This document shows, one piece after another, positions 25,476 through 33,467 of a DNA stretch of 50,445 nucleotides. Positions within the stretch are counted from its first letter, which is position 1. Every line of letters begins with the position of its first letter. A model generated the notes under the pieces. The model had not been told where the DNA came from and made no database searches. It saw only the letters and a program-made list of their open reading frames with translations. The position numbers and the translations under genes were made by a program. The stretch is from positions 1 through 50,445 of the forward strand of contig JAQUPI010000007.1 of the NCBI GenBank assembly GCA_028716705.1. The letters are read 5' to 3'. Source of the DNA: Candidatus Omnitrophota bacterium. Its GTDB lineage: Bacteria; Omnitrophota; Gorgyraeia; Gygaellales; Profunditerraquicolaceae.

Positions 25476-28301
25476 TTAAGATATTATTCTGATTTGCCCT
25501 TCGAAACATTCATTTCTAAAATCGGTTTTTTGATTCAAATCCACTTCATACTGAAGAACGCGCGCCTGAAACAGGTCATCGGTATTTTCAATAATCGAAT
25601 AACACGCCTGAGAATCCGCAGCCGCGCAGTCCAGGATAACCGAAGGTAAAGATCCCCTGCTTAAAAATCCCCCTTTGAATTTACATTTTTTGATCATTAT
25701 CGGCGATCCCGCTTTCCCGCTCCACAATCTGTCCCAGAGCAGGCCATCGTGTTCCTTGAATTTACCGGGGAATTTACCGCAAGCCAGCTCCGGGACGGAC
25801 CATTCTTTATACTTGTCAGACAGCATAAGATTCACCTGCATTCTTTTTAAGGCGGCTTCTTCCCAAATCTCTTTTGTTACCTTGAAGTAAATCTTCGCTT
25901 CATCCAATATAGATATCTCCCATAACTGGGTCAGGGGGATGTAAGGCCAATAGCCGGTTGCCACTAATTTATCTTTGCCCAGCTTTTCGATCTCCCAAAA
26001 TGCCTGCGACGAGTCGCGCCAGACGTCTTTAAAGAGAACGGAAGAATAAAGACCAAGCCCCTTGGTCAATTCCGTGCCTTTCCAGCAGATTTTCCCTTTA
26101 CCGTTATCAAAAAATAATGTAACGCCGTCATATTCTATTTTTCCGGATGAACCGGTAACGTGCTTTTCTGTGCGTGGGTTATCAAGCGATAATCTTTCCG
26201 GTTCATTTTCCCGCTCTTTATCCGCAAAGATGTTTATTTTACCGGTAAAATATTTATAATTGCCCGGGGGAGTATAAAATTTTTCTTTACGATCTATCTC
26301 CACAAAACGCAGCGTTGTAGCGGGAGCGTCTTCCATGGTTTTAAAGATATAAGAAGATTTCGGATATTCGTCACCGTATCTTAATAGGATTCCCGGGCAA
26401 ACCACGCTGTCTTCTTTATAGACACCCGCTACTCCTATGCAGTCGTTTGTATACTTGCCTAAAATAACGGCGTTGCCTCTTTTTTCAAGCTTGTCAAAAT
26501 CTCCGGATCCATCAAAAGTAAGCCATTTTTCGTACTCAGTGCAAAGCGTTAACTCCACTTGTTTGTTTCTTAACTTTACTTTTTTGTCGATATTCATTTC
26601 TATGTCCCATGAGATCAATTCCTGACTCTGCGATTTAAGCGTCCAAGTCTGAATAAACCGGGGGTCGTTATCCCAATTGATATTAATGACGACCGCGTCA
26701 TTGTTCTTCTTTATGATCTCCCAGCAGCCTTCGATAGCGCTGTAATCTCTATCCTCATACCGGAAGAATGTATTCATCCCCGGACCGGATGTGATTAGTT
26801 TGTCCTGCCAATAAATCTCGACTCGCTTATTTTTACAAAAAATCCTCAAGGACCCGTTATTTATCACGGGCGGTCCGCTAATTGAACGTTTGGCGTCTTT
26901 CAGGTAATCGGCCAGGCTATCTGATTCTTCCGGTTCAAATATCACCGCTTTACTCAGGAAATACCTGGTATATTTTTCTTTGATAAAATTGATGTTTGAA
27001 GTCGCGGGAAAAACCTGATAGTGAATGAACCTGCTGCTGATGTCAGCTCCTGTATTTCCCAGTTGGCATGCGGTCCTGGCATAATCTTGCAATCTATCAA
27101 AAACAACCACCGGCAATTTTATCCCGCTATTTTCTCCTCCCTTGATCCCGACCAAACCGTTATCGGGATCCAGGATGCTTATAGCCTCCCCCTCAGTTTC
27201 ATGAATAAAATTTTCTGGAAAGGCATTCTCATTGCATAAGGTAAGCCAACTTTTGTATTTATCGGTGAAAAAAATCCTCGTATCGGCTTTATCTATAGAG
27301 ATACCGCCCAATACCTGAATGGCTATTTCCCATAAGAATTCCCTTTCATTTAAAATAGCTATCTTCCAACGCTGCCTAACGCCAACATCCGGCCACTCCC
27401 CGATAGCGACTATTTCCTGGTCTGTATCCGATTTTTTTACCTGCCAATCGGCCATAGTAGAAAGGTATTCGCGGCCTGAAATCGACATAATACTGTGCCC
27501 GCCAGAATTGGATGTGACGGTTTCTTCCTTCCATCTTAGGGCAAGCGTTCCGTTATTGAAGATTATACCAAGTGCATCTTTTTGCGCGATCGCTATTCCC
27601 CTCCTGTCTCCCACGGTCTCCATGTAATAATTACTCACTGAACTTATCGGCCCATCTTTGATGATCTTGCCCTCCCTAAGAAAAATGCTGCGGGTACAGA
27701 TCCTTTTCAGCATTTCTATATCCTGAAGGGCAAAAATAATGGTCGCTCCTTTCTCCTTCAGTTCCAGTATTTTCTTAAAACATTTGCGCTGCGCGTAGAT
27801 ATCCCCGACAGCGAATATATCATCTATCAAAAGGATGTCCGGATCAACGTGGATAGCGATAGAGAAAGCGAGACGGAAAAACATACCCTGGGAGTAGCAT
27901 TTGACCGGCGCGTTAATGAATTTGCCCAAAGAGGCGAAGTCTACGATCTCATCATACTTCTCTTCGGTCTCCTTGCGGCTTAAACCGAATAGTCCGGCAT
28001 TCAAATAAATATTTTCCTTTCCTGTAAATTCCGGTTGAAAACCCGCGCCTAATTCCAAAAGCCCGGAGACCCTTCCGGAGACGGTAACCTCTCCCCGGTC
28101 GGGCTTTAACATTCCCGCGATCAATTTCAAAACCGTAGTCTTGCCTGAACCGTTTTCTCCGATTATCCCTACGGCTTCTCCTTTACCTATCTCAAAGCTT
28201 ATGCCTTTTAAAGCGCAAAAATCTTCCCAAGATACTTTATTATCAAGGGTAAATTTTATTTTGTATATTTCCCACGCGTCTTTGAACCGGATTACCTTCA
28301 T
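25476..28301 (-). CDS. Polysaccharide ABC exporter ATPase (Wzt/TagH class) with three C-terminal shared modules
   Basis: 941 residues, about twice the usual length of Wzt-type ATPases. The ATPase domain (1-230) has Walker A GENGSGKT at 48-55, Q-loop Q89, signature YSQGM at 136-140 and Walker B ILLID at 156-160. The position after Walker B, normally the catalytic Glu, is D161 (LLIDDIFAVGD). The switch His is Q193 (FALQD), so ATP hydrolysis may be slow or regulated. Residues about 240-470, 478-705 and 720-941 are three copies of a domain with a conserved pattern: a short beta-rich start ending in (I/L)xW, a QxW-x-I segment, a WDI/WEI strand, then (L/F)(S/T)xxYKxW. In Wzt proteins the C-terminal domain binds the glycan terminus before export, and the same role is inferred here. 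The permease gene ends 1 nt before its ATG. Confidence 0.9.
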   Translation of the reverse strand: MKVIRFKDAWEIYKIKFTLDNKVSWEDFCALKGISFEIGKGEAVGIIGENGSGKTTVLKLIAGMLKPDRGEVTVSGRVSGLLELGAGFQPEFTGKENIYLNAGLFGLSRKETEEKYDEIVDFASLGKFINAPVKCYSQGMFFRLAFSIAIHVDPDILLIDDIFAVGDIYAQRKCFKKILELKEKGATIIFALQDIEMLKRICTRSIFLREGKIIKDGPISSVSNYYMETVGDRRGIAIAQKDALGIIFNNGTLALRWKEETVTSNSGGHSIMSISGREYLSTMADWQVKKSDTDQEIVAIGEWPDVGVRQRWKIAILNEREFLWEIAIQVLGGISIDKADTRIFFTDKYKSWLTLCNENAFPENFIHETEGEAISILDPDNGLVGIKGGENSGIKLPVVVFDRLQDYARTACQLGNTGADISSRFIHYQVFPATSNINFIKEKYTRYFLSKAVIFEPEESDSLADYLKDAKRSISGPPVINNGSLRIFCKNKRVEIYWQDKLITSGPGMNTFFRYEDRDYSAIEGCWEIIKKNNDAVVININWDNDPRFIQTWTLKSQSQELISWDIEMNIDKKVKLRNKQVELTLCTEYEKWLTFDGSGDFDKLEKRGNAVILGKYTNDCIGVAGVYKEDSVVCPGILLRYGDEYPKSSYIFKTMEDAPATTLRFVEIDRKEKFYTPPGNYKYFTGKINIFADKERENEPERLSLDNPRTEKHVTGSSGKIEYDGVTLFFDNGKGKICWKGTELTKGLGLYSSVLFKDVWRDSSQAFWEIEKLGKDKLVATGYWPYIPLTQLWEISILDEAKIYFKVTKEIWEEAALKRMQVNLMLSDKYKEWSVPELACGKFPGKFKEHDGLLWDRLWSGKAGSPIMIKKCKFKGGFLSRGSLPSVILDCAAADSQACYSIIENTDDLFQARVLQYEVDLNQKTDFRNECFEGQIRIIS

Positions 28302-28302
28302 T

Positions 28303-29082
28303 TTAAATCCTCTTCAAAATTTTCGATTCCAGGCTTAAAAAAACCCATAAACCTGAAGTCAAACTGATAAACGCCCAGAAAAAGGCCCCGATGGACATCG
28401 AAAGGTTAGGCATATGCCCGTTAAAAATAACCTCCTGATAGCTTGCGATATAAGGGACCACCGGGTTAAAGTTATATATCCAGCGGAATCTTTCAGGGAT
28501 CATATCTATAGAGTAAAACACGGGTGTTACCCAAAGCCAGAACATTAATAGGGTGCCGCTGAGCTGTCCGATATCCCGGAAAAAAACGTTCAAAACGGAT
28601 AATGCCAAACTCAATCCGCAAACAAAAAAGAAAAATAAAAGCGAAACCAGGACGAACAACGGCAGCAATAAGACGATTTTCGGGTTAAAAAATATGAATA
28701 GAGGATAAATAATCAGCCACCCGAAAAAGAAATTTAAAAAATTAGATAGGACCGAACTCAGGGGCAGGATCTCCCGGGGCAAGTTGAACTGGCGCAGAAT
28801 GCTTTGCTGGCCCAGTATTGAAAAAGTTGCTTCCTGCAAGGCTCCGGAAAAGAAAAACCAGGGGAAAATCCCCGAAAGGACAAAAAAAGAGAAATTCTTT
28901 ATTTCCGCTTTGAACACATAGAGAAAGACAAATGTTATCGCCAGCATGATCAAAAGGGGATTTATCACTGCCCAAGCGACGCCCAGAATAGAATTTTCGT
29001 ATCTGGCCTTGAATTGCTTAAGAGACATCTCCCATAAAGCCCGGCGATAAAAATATATCTTTCCTAATCTGCCCAATACCAT
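28303..29082 (-). CDS. Polysaccharide ABC exporter permease (Wzm/TagG class, ABC-2 type)
   Basis: 259 residues from the ATG at 29082; a TTG one codon earlier is possible. A cytoplasmic N-terminal helix with the family hallmark WEMSLKQFKARYENSILG and AWAVINPLL is followed by about six membrane segments, including FVLSGIFPWFFFSGAL, FNLPREILPLSSVL (the coupling region) and FNPVVPYIASYQEVIF near the end. Length and layout are those of ABC-2 permeases that export O-antigen, teichoic acid or other lipid-linked glycans across the inner membrane. It pairs with the ATPase gene immediately downstream. The presence of this pair is the main reason to think the operon product is an exported, lipid-anchored glycan. 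Confidence 0.92.
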   Translation of the reverse strand: MVLGRLGKIYFYRRALWEMSLKQFKARYENSILGVAWAVINPLLIMLAITFVFLYVFKAEIKNFSFFVLSGIFPWFFFSGALQEATFSILGQQSILRQFNLPREILPLSSVLSNFLNFFFGWLIIYPLFIFFNPKIVLLLPLFVLVSLLFFFFVCGLSLALSVLNVFFRDIGQLSGTLLMFWLWVTPVFYSIDMIPERFRWIYNFNPVVPYIASYQEVIFNGHMPNLSMSIGAFFWAFISLTSGLWVFLSLESKILKRI

Positions 29083-29128
29083 CAATAATGCGCTTTTTCG
29101 TTATTCAACGGTAAAGATTCTCTGAATT

Positions 29129-30427
29129 TTATCGAAAGCGGTCTGTTGCCGTTTTGCCTTCCAGCATGGTCTCTTCCATGGACATATAACGCCAGGAGCC
29201 ATAACGGCCGCAGGATACAATATTATGCTTGGCAAGCTCTCCGAGAATTTTTCCCCGGGCAAGCTTATAATTTTTATCACAGATCGGATAGCCGTATTCT
29301 ATATCGTTTATATCCCGTACTAAAATACCGGAATGCTCCCCGACAATCCCGGCCTTTCTTAAGTCTTTTATAATCTGCGAAGCGATCTTCCCCTTATCTA
29401 TTGTCCGGCCGGTAGAATATGAAACTTCGGCGTATAAAGAAGTATGCCTTGCCGGAGCAAGGTCGCTGGCAAAGTTATTAAAAAAACCGGCGCGGAAAAA
29501 ACAGGGTTCTTTATGGGGGAAATATATCCAGTGCCTGCCCAAAGCGTCTTCCTCTTTTACTCCCAAATTAAGGTTAAAGATTGAATTCCATTTTAACTTT
29601 TTAAACGACTTACGAACTTCTTCCGGCAAACTCCGGATAAGATTTGATATTTCCGGAAGGGGTATCGTAGAAATAAGATAGTCGAATTTTTCACCGTTTC
29701 CGATTGAAAACTTTATCTCTTTATTTTTGAGGTTGATTTCCGAAATCGCACAACCCGTATGGATATTCCGGATCCTCTCCGCAAAAGCCGACGGCAATGA
29801 GCCTATGCCTCCTTTTTTAGGATACCAGAACCTAGCGTTGTAACCAAATTCCTTGTTACTTTCTTCAATTGTACCTTCCAGCAATTGAGGTAAAGAAGGC
29901 ACGGGGATAAACCCATCCAGCCATTCGCTGGTCAGCTCTTTGGGGGGAAGCGTCCAAAATTTTGTGTTGTAGGGGATCATGAAATGCTTTGCTATCCCAC
30001 TACCAAAAGCTCGCTTTACCCAGCTCAGAAAGTCTTTGCATTTTTGGCGGTGATGACCGTTTTTTTGCGCCTGAATAAATCCTATAAGGCATTCCTTAAT
30101 TATAGATGGGGGTAAACCGTAAAGATTGGCTTGAAATGGATAGTGGACATATGTGCCAAAAGCATAAATCCATGAGTTCCTTCGGTGTTCTACAAGATTG
30201 TTTCCGAGAAGTTCTTTAACTAAGTCTAAAGTGTACCGGTGCTTGAAATGCAGAAGATGGCCATCATAATCAAAGGTAAATCCGTTTATTTTCTTGGAGC
30301 GGCATAAGCCCCCTACTTCCGTTTCCTTTTCAAAAATTTGGCAATCTATGCCCCTTTTTTGCAGGTGCCAGGCCGCGCTCAGGCCGGCGAGGCCTGCCCC
30401 GAGGATGATGATTTTCTTCCTGAACAT
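29129..30427 (-). CDS. FAD-dependent oxidoreductase resembling UDP-galactopyranose mutase/protoporphyrinogen oxidase
   Basis: 432 residues from the ATG at 30427, which overlaps the upstream stop as TAATG; this removes 37 poorly conserved residues of a TTG-initiated reading. The N-terminal GAGLAGLSAA at the dinucleotide-binding fold is followed by FEKETEVGGLCRS, and FDYDGHLLHF resembles the region lining the flavin in UDP-galactopyranose mutases. GRYGSWRYMSMEETM at the end matches the second FAD-binding block. Such proteins in polysaccharide clusters catalyse ring contraction of UDP-sugars or related redox changes. The exact reaction is not certain, because several amine-oxidase-like families share these motifs. 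About 46 nt separate it from the permease. Confidence 0.85.
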   Translation of the reverse strand: MFRKKIIILGAGLAGLSAAWHLQKRGIDCQIFEKETEVGGLCRSKKINGFTFDYDGHLLHFKHRYTLDLVKELLGNNLVEHRRNSWIYAFGTYVHYPFQANLYGLPPSIIKECLIGFIQAQKNGHHRQKCKDFLSWVKRAFGSGIAKHFMIPYNTKFWTLPPKELTSEWLDGFIPVPSLPQLLEGTIEESNKEFGYNARFWYPKKGGIGSLPSAFAERIRNIHTGCAISEINLKNKEIKFSIGNGEKFDYLISTIPLPEISNLIRSLPEEVRKSFKKLKWNSIFNLNLGVKEEDALGRHWIYFPHKEPCFFRAGFFNNFASDLAPARHTSLYAEVSYSTGRTIDKGKIASQIIKDLRKAGIVGEHSGILVRDINDIEYGYPICDKNYKLARGKILGELAKHNIVSCGRYGSWRYMSMEETMLEGKTATDRFR

Positions 30428-31401
30428 TATACTAAGATCCCGCCCATTTTCCTTGTTAACAACAAAGTCACGGAAGCCGCAAAGATAATTATAATAATTC
30501 CGAACGGGCTGGGAACCTGGCTGATCAGTATCCCGCAAAAAGAAAAGAAGGAGGCTATCAGAAGCATAAATAAGAGGGCCTTCCTTTTGGAATGACCTGA
30601 TTTTATAAATCTCAAGGCAAGGTGATCATCGCTTTTCTTCAGCATAGACCTGCCCTGTTTTACCCGCATAAAGATAAGAAAAGCCGTATCAAATATAGGC
30701 AACCCCAGTATGAGTATCGGGGAAAGAAGCGCGATCTTCCTTTCTTCCGGGGCGTAGCTTATTCCCATGGCAGCGGCGGCTAAGATAAAACCCAGAAAAT
30801 GGCTCCCTGAATTTCCCATATAGATCTTTGCCGGAGGCAGGTTATAGGCCAGGAAACCGGCGATAGCGCTGGCTAAAGCCAAAGCCAAAACTCCGTTATT
30901 CACATCGCCGTTTAAAAACGAAATGGCGAAAAAAGACAAGCTCACTATTAACGCGGTCCCTCCCGCCACGCCGTCGCTTACGTCTAAATGATTAAACGCG
31001 TTGCTGATCCCGAGCACCCAAATAAATGTTACGGCTATGTTAACGGCGGTGCCGATGTTAACGATCTGCGTTTTTACGCCAAAAAAGATCAGCAGCGATA
31101 TTGCGACAATTTGTACCGCGAATTTTGCCTGGACGGAGAATTCTTTCCAATCATCAATTATTCCGAAGACCAGCATTATAAATGAAGCTATAATTATCCC
31201 CTTCGCCTCCTGCGGAAAGCCCCCGAAAAGGTAAAAACCCGCCAAAGATGCAATGATAAAAGACAAATATACGGCAATGCCTCCTATAAGAGGTATACCC
31301 TGAGGGACCAAGATCTTGAATCTCAGGGAAAGCCCGCGCAATAACAATACAAAAAATACCCCCCCAAAAACTCCCGCAAGGGCCGTAAGGAAATAGTTCA
31401 T
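30427..31401 (-). CDS. Polyprenyl-phosphate sugar-1-phosphate transferase (WecA/MraY family)
   Basis: 324 residues with AAGGAAGGGGG upstream of the ATG at 31401. About ten membrane segments are visible. Family motifs: GIPLIGGIAVYL near the N-terminus, FGIIDDWKEFS (the DDxxD-like Mg/phosphate site), HLDVSDGVAGG (catalytic Asp region), YMGNSGSHFLGF (Asn replaces the Asp more often seen after MG), and a cytoplasmic KKSDDHLALR loop. These enzymes transfer a sugar-1-phosphate from a UDP-sugar to undecaprenyl phosphate, the first membrane step of glycan assembly. It is the first gene of the long minus-strand operon, consistent with synthesis of the lipid carrier preceding modification and export. 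Confidence 0.9.
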   Translation of the reverse strand: MNYFLTALAGVFGGVFFVLLLRGLSLRFKILVPQGIPLIGGIAVYLSFIIASLAGFYLFGGFPQEAKGIIIASFIMLVFGIIDDWKEFSVQAKFAVQIVAISLLIFFGVKTQIVNIGTAVNIAVTFIWVLGISNAFNHLDVSDGVAGGTALIVSLSFFAISFLNGDVNNGVLALALASAIAGFLAYNLPPAKIYMGNSGSHFLGFILAAAAMGISYAPEERKIALLSPILILGLPIFDTAFLIFMRVKQGRSMLKKSDDHLALRFIKSGHSKRKALLFMLLIASFFSFCGILISQVPSPFGIIIIIFAASVTLLLTRKMGGILV

Positions 31402-31528
31402 CGGCTTATCCCCCTTCCTTTAAATTAACCTCTTGGTTTATTAAAGTCTGTAGGAAATTTTTGAACGAAAAACCCTGGTTTTAGTAAGCCTTGAGAGAAG
31501 ATTAATTATATATACCCGAACAACTTAC

Positions 31529-31556
31529 ATTATATCTTTTTTAGCGGAGAATTCAA
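31529..31556 (-). promoter_or_regulatory. Sigma-70-like promoter for the long left operon
   Basis: On the minus strand, -35 TTGAAT (31551-31556), a 16-bp spacer, then -10 TATAAT (31529-31534), a perfect consensus -10. Transcription would start near 31522, giving a leader of about 120 nt before the ATG at 31401. I noticed no other comparably strong promoter upstream of the array genes, although internal promoters cannot be excluded. Confidence 0.55.
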
Positions 31557-31583
31557 GCTTTAATGTACCTGAGATTTCCGCTA
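31542..31583. promoter_or_regulatory. Inverted repeat straddling the -35 element (possible operator)
   Basis: Perfect 7-bp arms TAGCGGA (31542-31548) and TCCGCTA (31577-31583), separated by 28 bp. The left arm lies in the promoter spacer and the -35 hexamer lies just inside the arms, a position where a dimeric regulator could block or stabilise RNA polymerase. Arms this short could occur by chance. Confidence 0.3.
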
Positions 31584-31608
31584 TTATTGAGAAAATTTGT
31601 AGCAATCC

Positions 31609-31655
31609 CTTGATTTTCAGGTTCTAAAAACCTCGCGCAAATTAAAGAAATCAAG
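31609..31655. repeat. Inverted repeat with nested small hairpin
   Basis: Outer arms CTTGATTT (31609-31616) and AAATCAAG (31648-31655) are perfect complements. Inside them AGGTT and AACCT (31619-31623, 31629-31633) can form a small second stem. No U-tract follows, so it does not look like an intrinsic terminator. It may be a regulatory or fortuitous structure between the divergent promoters. Confidence 0.3.
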
Positions 31656-31730
31656 CGTTAAACACAGGGATTATTATGCCGTAAAATGCCCAAAAATATC
31701 TTCTCCCCGGAATACCGCGTAGAATTAAAA

Positions 31731-31759
31731 TTTACTATAAGCGCTGTTGATGGTACAAT
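31731..31759 (+). promoter_or_regulatory. Candidate promoter for the plus-strand genes
   Basis: TTTACT (31731-31736) and TACAAT (31754-31759) with a 17-bp spacer: four and five of six consensus positions. It would give a leader of about 210 nt before the ATG at 31976. Weak evidence in an AT-rich region. Confidence 0.35.
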
Positions 31760-31975
31760 ATTCAAAAAGGCGGAAGACGCGTATCAAATTTTAAATTTCT
31801 TTTATTTGTATTTCTTCTTTGTTCCATTGTTTACCTTAATACCTGCGGCAAAACTTTGCCGAATAGAAAAATGATGCCGTGGCGTTGCAAGCAAGGTATG
31901 CCCTCAAGATCAAGAGATAAATGAAAAATTAAATAAAACCGGGAAATTATTAGAAAATAAATGATCCGTTAAGCT

Positions 31976-33460
31976 ATGGCAAAAATTGTTTTCGTAAACC
32001 CTTCAATAAACTTTAAGCGCAGCTTCGGGAGGCTCGCCCCATTTATGGAGCCGGCACCCTGCATAGGCTTAGCCCGGCTGGCGACCCTAATGAAACAGGC
32101 CGGGCATAAAGTATATGGGGTAGATGCTTATTGCGAACGCCTGACCACGTCTGAGGCGAGCGAAATTATCTCAACTCATAATCCCGATATTGTAGGCATC
32201 AGCTGCCTTACGGCAAGCGCCCCCTGGGTAAAAGACCTGATCCATAAGTTAAAAGATCTGCGTCTTTCAGCCAGGATCGTTCTGGGAAGTCTCCATGCCA
32301 GCCTGTTTGCCGAAGAGTTTATTCTCTCTGATGGAGTAGATGTTGTAGTCCATGGCGAAGGCGAAGAAACCTTCTGCGAATTAGTACCTAAGCTGCTTTC
32401 AGACAGCAAGCTCGATGACGTAAGGGGTATCAGTTTCAAAAGCAACGGCAGCATGATAAAAACCGAGGAGAGGCCATTAATTGCAGATTTAGACCGACTC
32501 CCTTATCCTGATTGGGGAATATTTAATTATAAAAATTACGGGCTATTGCCATTTGTAACTATGGGAAAACCGGCCTTGATGATAGAGGGTTCCAGGGGCT
32601 GCCCTTATAGCTGCAGTTTCTGTGCCCTGGGTTGGCTGGGAGGAAAATATAGGATGAGATCAATCCCGTCGATAGTCGATGAATTTGAGTATTCGATAAA
32701 TAATTTCGGGGCCAAACAGATAGCTTTTGCCGATGCCATGTTCCCTTTGACGCAAAAGCAGGGTTTGGAATTCTGCGCGGAGATAATCAAGAGACGGCTG
32801 GAAAAAAAATGTATTTGGGTAACCGAAACCAGGGTAGATATTATTACGCGGCCCCTAGTGAAAGCCATGAGAGAGGCCGGCTGCAGGAGAATTCTGTTCG
32901 GTATTGAGTCTGGAGCTCAAGCTGTACTGAACGGGATCGGGAAAAAAATCGACCTGGGAAAAACAATTGAAGTTATAAAGATCTGCCAGGAAGAGAAGTT
33001 ACAAACCTGCGGTTTTTTTATTCTTGGTTTACCGGGAGAAGATAGGCCCGCGACAGAAGAGACTATAAGTTTTGCTTTAAAATTACCCCTTGATCTGGCG
33101 AAATTCAACATTGCCATCCCCTACCCCGGAAGCCCTATGTACCGGGAAGCGTTAGAGAACGGGCGCCTGCTGCATCGTAATTGGGAAGACTATAGTTGTT
33201 ATGGTTCCGATCCCAACCAGCTGCCGTGGTTACCCGAAGGAAGGCAAGCAAAAGAATTGATATCTAAGCAGAAAACCGCGACCCGCCGTTTCTATCTCAG
33301 GCCGGGCATGATCCTAAAGCATATTTTTATCATCCGGACCATTGGATTAAAATTTATGCTTCTGGGAGGGTGGATATTGATTTCAGAGGGAATATTGGGC
33401 TTGTTTCAAAACTCTTCTCTAAAAATCAAAACTGCTCTTCTAAAATCAAAAAACCTTTAA
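31976..33460 (+). CDS. B12-binding radical SAM protein
   Basis: 494 residues. The cobalamin-binding domain covers about residues 1-175, with GSLHASLFAEEFI and a following HGEGEET segment typical of the family. The rSAM domain has C209-x3-C213-x2-C216 in SRGCPYSCSFC. ILFGIESGAQAVL and FILGLPGEDRPATEE are standard blocks of BchE/HpnJ-like enzymes. A C-terminal region with RRFYLRPGMIL resembles the tails of the B12-rSAM proteins in the right-hand operon. Such enzymes often methylate or rearrange lipid or sugar intermediates; the reaction here is unknown. It is the first gene of a three-gene plus-strand group, with the next gene starting 7 nt after its stop. No clear Shine-Dalgarno precedes the ATG. 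Confidence 0.9.
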   Translation: MAKIVFVNPSINFKRSFGRLAPFMEPAPCIGLARLATLMKQAGHKVYGVDAYCERLTTSEASEIISTHNPDIVGISCLTASAPWVKDLIHKLKDLRLSARIVLGSLHASLFAEEFILSDGVDVVVHGEGEETFCELVPKLLSDSKLDDVRGISFKSNGSMIKTEERPLIADLDRLPYPDWGIFNYKNYGLLPFVTMGKPALMIEGSRGCPYSCSFCALGWLGGKYRMRSIPSIVDEFEYSINNFGAKQIAFADAMFPLTQKQGLEFCAEIIKRRLEKKCIWVTETRVDIITRPLVKAMREAGCRRILFGIESGAQAVLNGIGKKIDLGKTIEVIKICQEEKLQTCGFFILGLPGEDRPATEETISFALKLPLDLAKFNIAIPYPGSPMYREALENGRLLHRNWEDYSCYGSDPNQLPWLPEGRQAKELISKQKTATRRFYLRPGMILKHIFIIRTIGLKFMLLGGWILISEGILGLFQNSSLKIKTALLKSKNL

Positions 33461-33467
33461 TAAAAAG

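Larger units (their letters stand above)
31402..31975. other. Divergent non-coding region between the left operon and the plus-strand genes
   Basis: 574 bp, visibly AT-rich, without a convincing gene. It contains a good minus-strand promoter candidate, a weaker plus-strand one and two inverted repeats, listed separately. A 62-codon plus-strand ORF (31686-31874) has no clear ribosome-binding site or recognisable content. About 215 nt separate the plus-strand promoter candidate from the first plus-strand gene; I see nothing more in that stretch. Confidence 0.8.

Noticed and set aside
31686-31874. 62-codon plus-strand ORF in the divergent intergenic region
   Set aside because: No ribosome-binding site, hydrophobic composition expected of AT-rich DNA, no recognisable motif, and a promoter candidate lies inside it.
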